Under the pieces are notes generated by a model that did no database searches, was not told the origin of the DNA, and saw only the letters and a list, made by a program, of their open reading frames with translations. A DNA stretch of 64,000 nucleotides, from positions 22,945-86,944 of the forward strand of contig JAWSUT010000011.1 in the NCBI GenBank assembly GCA_033549345.1. The letters run 5' to 3'. This document shows, piece after piece, positions 61,768 through 64,000 of this stretch. The stretch's first letter is position 1, and every line of letters begins with the position of its first letter. Both the position numbers and the translations under genes were made by a program. Source of the stretch: JAWSUT01 sp033549345. GTDB lineage: Bacteria > Bacillota > Dethiobacteria > Dethiobacterales > Dethiobacteraceae.

Positions 61768-63843
61768 ATGCCAAGAACAACCCCTTTAAACAGGACGAGA
61801 AACATTGGAATCATGGCCCATATTGATGCAGGCAAAACCACAACTACAGAACGAATCCTGTTTTATACAGGGCGTGTCCACAGATTAGGTGAAGTGCATG
61901 ATGGTGCCGCCACCATGGACTGGATGGTTCAGGAGCAGGAGCGGGGCATTACCATTACATCCGCTGCAACATCTGCAAGTTGGCGTGATCATGCCATTAA
62001 CATTATTGACACACCCGGACACGTTGATTTTACCGTGGAAGTTGAACGGAGTCTGCGTGTGCTCGATGGCGCTGTTGGCGTGTTTTGCGCCAAAGGCGGC
62101 GTAGAACCTCAGTCGGAAACAGTCTGGCGCCAGGCTGATAAATACCGCGTTCCACGTATCGCCTACGTTAACAAAATGGATATTACCGGTGCTGACTTTT
62201 TCAATGTGCTGGAATCAATGCGACAGCGGCTGAGCGCGAATGTGGTCCCCATCCAGCTCCCGATCGGTGTGGAAGAGAACTTCAAGGGTATTATTGACCT
62301 TATCCGCATGAAAGCGATCATCTATACGGATGACCTGGGAACCCGCAGTGATGAAACGGACATTCCGGAAGACATGCTGGACGTTGCTCAGGAATATCGG
62401 GAAAAAATGCTGGAAGCCGCTGCCGAATACGACGAAGAACTAATGATGAACTACCTGGAAGGGGAAGAGATCAGCGAGGACCAGCTTAAAGCGGCCCTGC
62501 GTCAGGGTACCTGCGATGTGAAAATGGTGCCCGTGGTTTGCGGCTCTTCCTATAAAAACAAAGGTGTCCAGCTGCTGCTTGATGCAGTCATTGCGTTTCT
62601 GCCTTCTCCCACCGATGTACCCCCGGTACACGGATTGATGCCCGAAACAGAGGATGAAGTAGTCCGCAAAGCAGACGACAACGGTCCCTTTGCCGCGCTG
62701 GCCTTTAAGATTATGGCCGACCCGTATGTTGGCAAGGTTACTTATATCCGGGTTTATTCCGGCAAACTGGAGAGCGGGTCGTATGTTTATAACTCCACCA
62801 AAGGAAAGCGGGAGCGTGTGGGGCGGATCTTGCGGATGCATGCCAACCACCGTGAGGAAGTCAAAGAAATCTTCTCGGGCGACATCGTGGCGATCGTGGG
62901 ACTGAAAAACACCACTACAGGGGATACACTTTGTGCGGAAGATGATCCGGTTCTGCTGGAAACGATCAGTTTCCCCGAACCTGTTATCGATGTGGCGATC
63001 GAGCCCAAGACAAAGGCTGACCAGGAGAAAATGTCACTTTCGCTGGCCAAACTGTCGGAAGAAGACCCGACATTCCGCGCCCGTACCGATGAAGAAACCG
63101 GGCAGACCATTATCTCCGGTATGGGTGAGCTGCATCTGGAAATTATCATTGACAGGCTGCTGCGTGAGTTTAAGGTTGGCGCCAATGTGGGCAAACCGCA
63201 GGTCGCATACAAAGAGACCATCCGCGGCACCACCAAAGCGGAAGGCAAGTTTGTCCGCCAGTCCGGCGGCCGGGGCCAATACGGCCACTGCGTCATTGAG
63301 CTCGCACCGCTTGAAGCCGGTGAAGGCTACGTCTTTGAAAACAAAATTGTGGGTGGCGTGGTTCCCAAGGAGTATGTTCCCGCCATCGATAACGGCATTA
63401 AAGAGGCGATGAACACCGGTGTCCTGGCCGGATACCCCGTTATTGACGTGAAGGTTACTGTGGTGGACGGTTCTTACCACGATGTGGACTCCTCGGAAAT
63501 GGCCTTTAAAGTGGCCGGTTCCATGGCGTTCAAGAACGGTGTGGCCAAAGCCAACCCCGTTATTCTCGAGCCGGTTATGAAAGTGGAAGTGACTGTGCCT
63601 GAAGAATATATGGGCGACGTCATGGGTGACATCAACAGCCGGCGCGGACGGATTGAGGGAATGGACCCCCGCATGGGCAGCCAGGTGATTCGCGCTAAAG
63701 TACCTCTGGCTGAAATGTTTGGTTATGCCACAGAACTTCGTTCACGCACACAGGGCCGCGGCACATACTCCATGGAATTTGCCCATTACGAAGATGTGCC
63801 CAAAAACATTGCAACCGAGATTATTGATAAGCAAAAAGGATAA
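61768..63843 (+). CDS. fusA: Elongation factor G
   Basis: A 691-residue translocase GTPase. G1 AHIDAGKTT, GAATMDWMVQEQERGITIT, G3 DTPGHVDF, G4 NKMD, followed by domains II to V with GQYGHCVIELAP and the C-terminal GRGTYSMEFAHYEDVP. AAAGGAGG precedes the ATG. It is one str-type cluster with rpsL, rpsG and tuf. Confidence 0.97.
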   Translation: MPRTTPLNRTRNIGIMAHIDAGKTTTTERILFYTGRVHRLGEVHDGAATMDWMVQEQERGITITSAATSASWRDHAINIIDTPGHVDFTVEVERSLRVLDGAVGVFCAKGGVEPQSETVWRQADKYRVPRIAYVNKMDITGADFFNVLESMRQRLSANVVPIQLPIGVEENFKGIIDLIRMKAIIYTDDLGTRSDETDIPEDMLDVAQEYREKMLEAAAEYDEELMMNYLEGEEISEDQLKAALRQGTCDVKMVPVVCGSSYKNKGVQLLLDAVIAFLPSPTDVPPVHGLMPETEDEVVRKADDNGPFAALAFKIMADPYVGKVTYIRVYSGKLESGSYVYNSTKGKRERVGRILRMHANHREEVKEIFSGDIVAIVGLKNTTTGDTLCAEDDPVLLETISFPEPVIDVAIEPKTKADQEKMSLSLAKLSEEDPTFRARTDEETGQTIISGMGELHLEIIIDRLLREFKVGANVGKPQVAYKETIRGTTKAEGKFVRQSGGRGQYGHCVIELAPLEAGEGYVFENKIVGGVVPKEYVPAIDNGIKEAMNTGVLAGYPVIDVKVTVVDGSYHDVDSSEMAFKVAGSMAFKNGVAKANPVILEPVMKVEVTVPEEYMGDVMGDINSRRGRIEGMDPRMGSQVIRAKVPLAEMFGYATELRSRTQGRGTYSMEFAHYEDVPKNIATEIIDKQKG

Positions 63844-63872
63844 GTTTTAATTATTGAAGGAGGTTTACTCTC

Positions 63873-64000
63873 ATGGCAAAGCAAAAGTTTGAAAGGACCA
63901 AGCCCCACGTTAACGTAGGCACTATCGGTCACGTTGACCACGGCAAAACCACGCTGACTGCAGCGATTACTTCCTGCCTCTCCACCACCGGCGGCGCAAC
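63873..64000 (+). CDS. tuf: Elongation factor Tu (second copy, 3' end outside window)
   Basis: Starts at ATG 63873 after AAGGAGG and continues past the window. The visible 128 bases match the first copy at 47582 except for a synonymous ACC to ACT change. Such near-identity over 16 kb is the normal result of gene conversion between tuf copies. Confidence 0.96.
   Translation, partial: MAKQKFERTKPHVNVGTIGHVDHGKTTLTAAITSCLSTTGGA

Overview
This window comes from the chromosome of a Gram-positive anaerobe of the Clostridia or Dethiobacteria kind. The evidence is the Firmicutes-type order yacL-ispD-ispF-gltX-cysE-cysS-mrnC-rlmB-yacP-sigH-rpmG-secE-nusG-rplKAJL-rpoBC-rplGB-rpsL-rpsG-fusA-tuf, together with sigma-H, a T-box leader, a PyrR-type leader, strong AGGAGG ribosome binding sites with many GTG/TTG starts, and a large heterodisulfide-reductase-type redox operon. 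GC content is moderate. A Dethiobacter-like relative is my best guess, but that is inference only.

Layout. 1-4.2 kb: the end of a DNA methyltransferase, a PAS histidine kinase, an AcuA-like acetyltransferase, tRNA-Ala and tRNA-Val, and two small membrane or secreted proteins. 4.2-7.6 kb: an iron uptake locus with a DtxR/MntR-type regulator, FeoA, and FeoB encoded as two translationally coupled genes; two similar operator-like sites flank the regulator. 7.7-13.9 kb: a DUF302 protein, a 50-residue coiled protein, a long-chain acyl-CoA synthetase, a HEPN protein, ferritin, a YjcQ-like winged helix, a tandem DUF3231 protein and a LysM protein. 13.9-17.3 kb: a C4-dicarboxylate-type sensor set (dctS-dctR-dctB). 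17.9-24.4 kb: a seven-gene hdrB-hdrC-hdrA-mvhD/flxD-flxC-flxB-flxA operon for a soluble NADH-linked flavin and iron-sulfur electron-transfer complex, probably electron-bifurcating. 24.5-26.3 kb: a methyltransferase coupled to a HAD phosphatase, and a small membrane protein. 26.4-31.0 kb: carAB behind a leader that combines a PyrR-binding hairpin, a short leader ORF and a terminator. 31.0-34.2 kb: a response regulator-GGDEF protein, a DUF2889 protein, an IclR regulator and a cysteine-rich MazG-like protein. 34.3-64 kb: housekeeping genes (carD, yacL, isoprenoid, NAD, tRNA-charging and cysteine genes, RNA processing, sigH, four tRNAs, tuf, and the rpmG-to-tuf ribosomal/RNA polymerase region).

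The most interesting regulatory unit lies at 41.14-41.44 kb. A class I cyclic-di-GMP riboswitch, followed by an intrinsic terminator, precedes a 40-residue peptide gene that looks like an AgrD-type cyclic (thio)lactone autoinducer precursor. This suggests cyclic-di-GMP control of a peptide signal. No agrB-type processing gene is visible in the window.

Other notable points are the carAB leader, where the PyrR hairpin covers the ribosome binding site of an 11-codon ORF whose stop codon lies in the terminator stem; an unusually long acidic RpoB tail with a 33-bp tandem repeat; a cysteine-containing insert in EF-Tu; an Asp in place of the usual His ligand in the MntR-like regulator; and a GC-rich repeat-like island between rpsL and rpsG.
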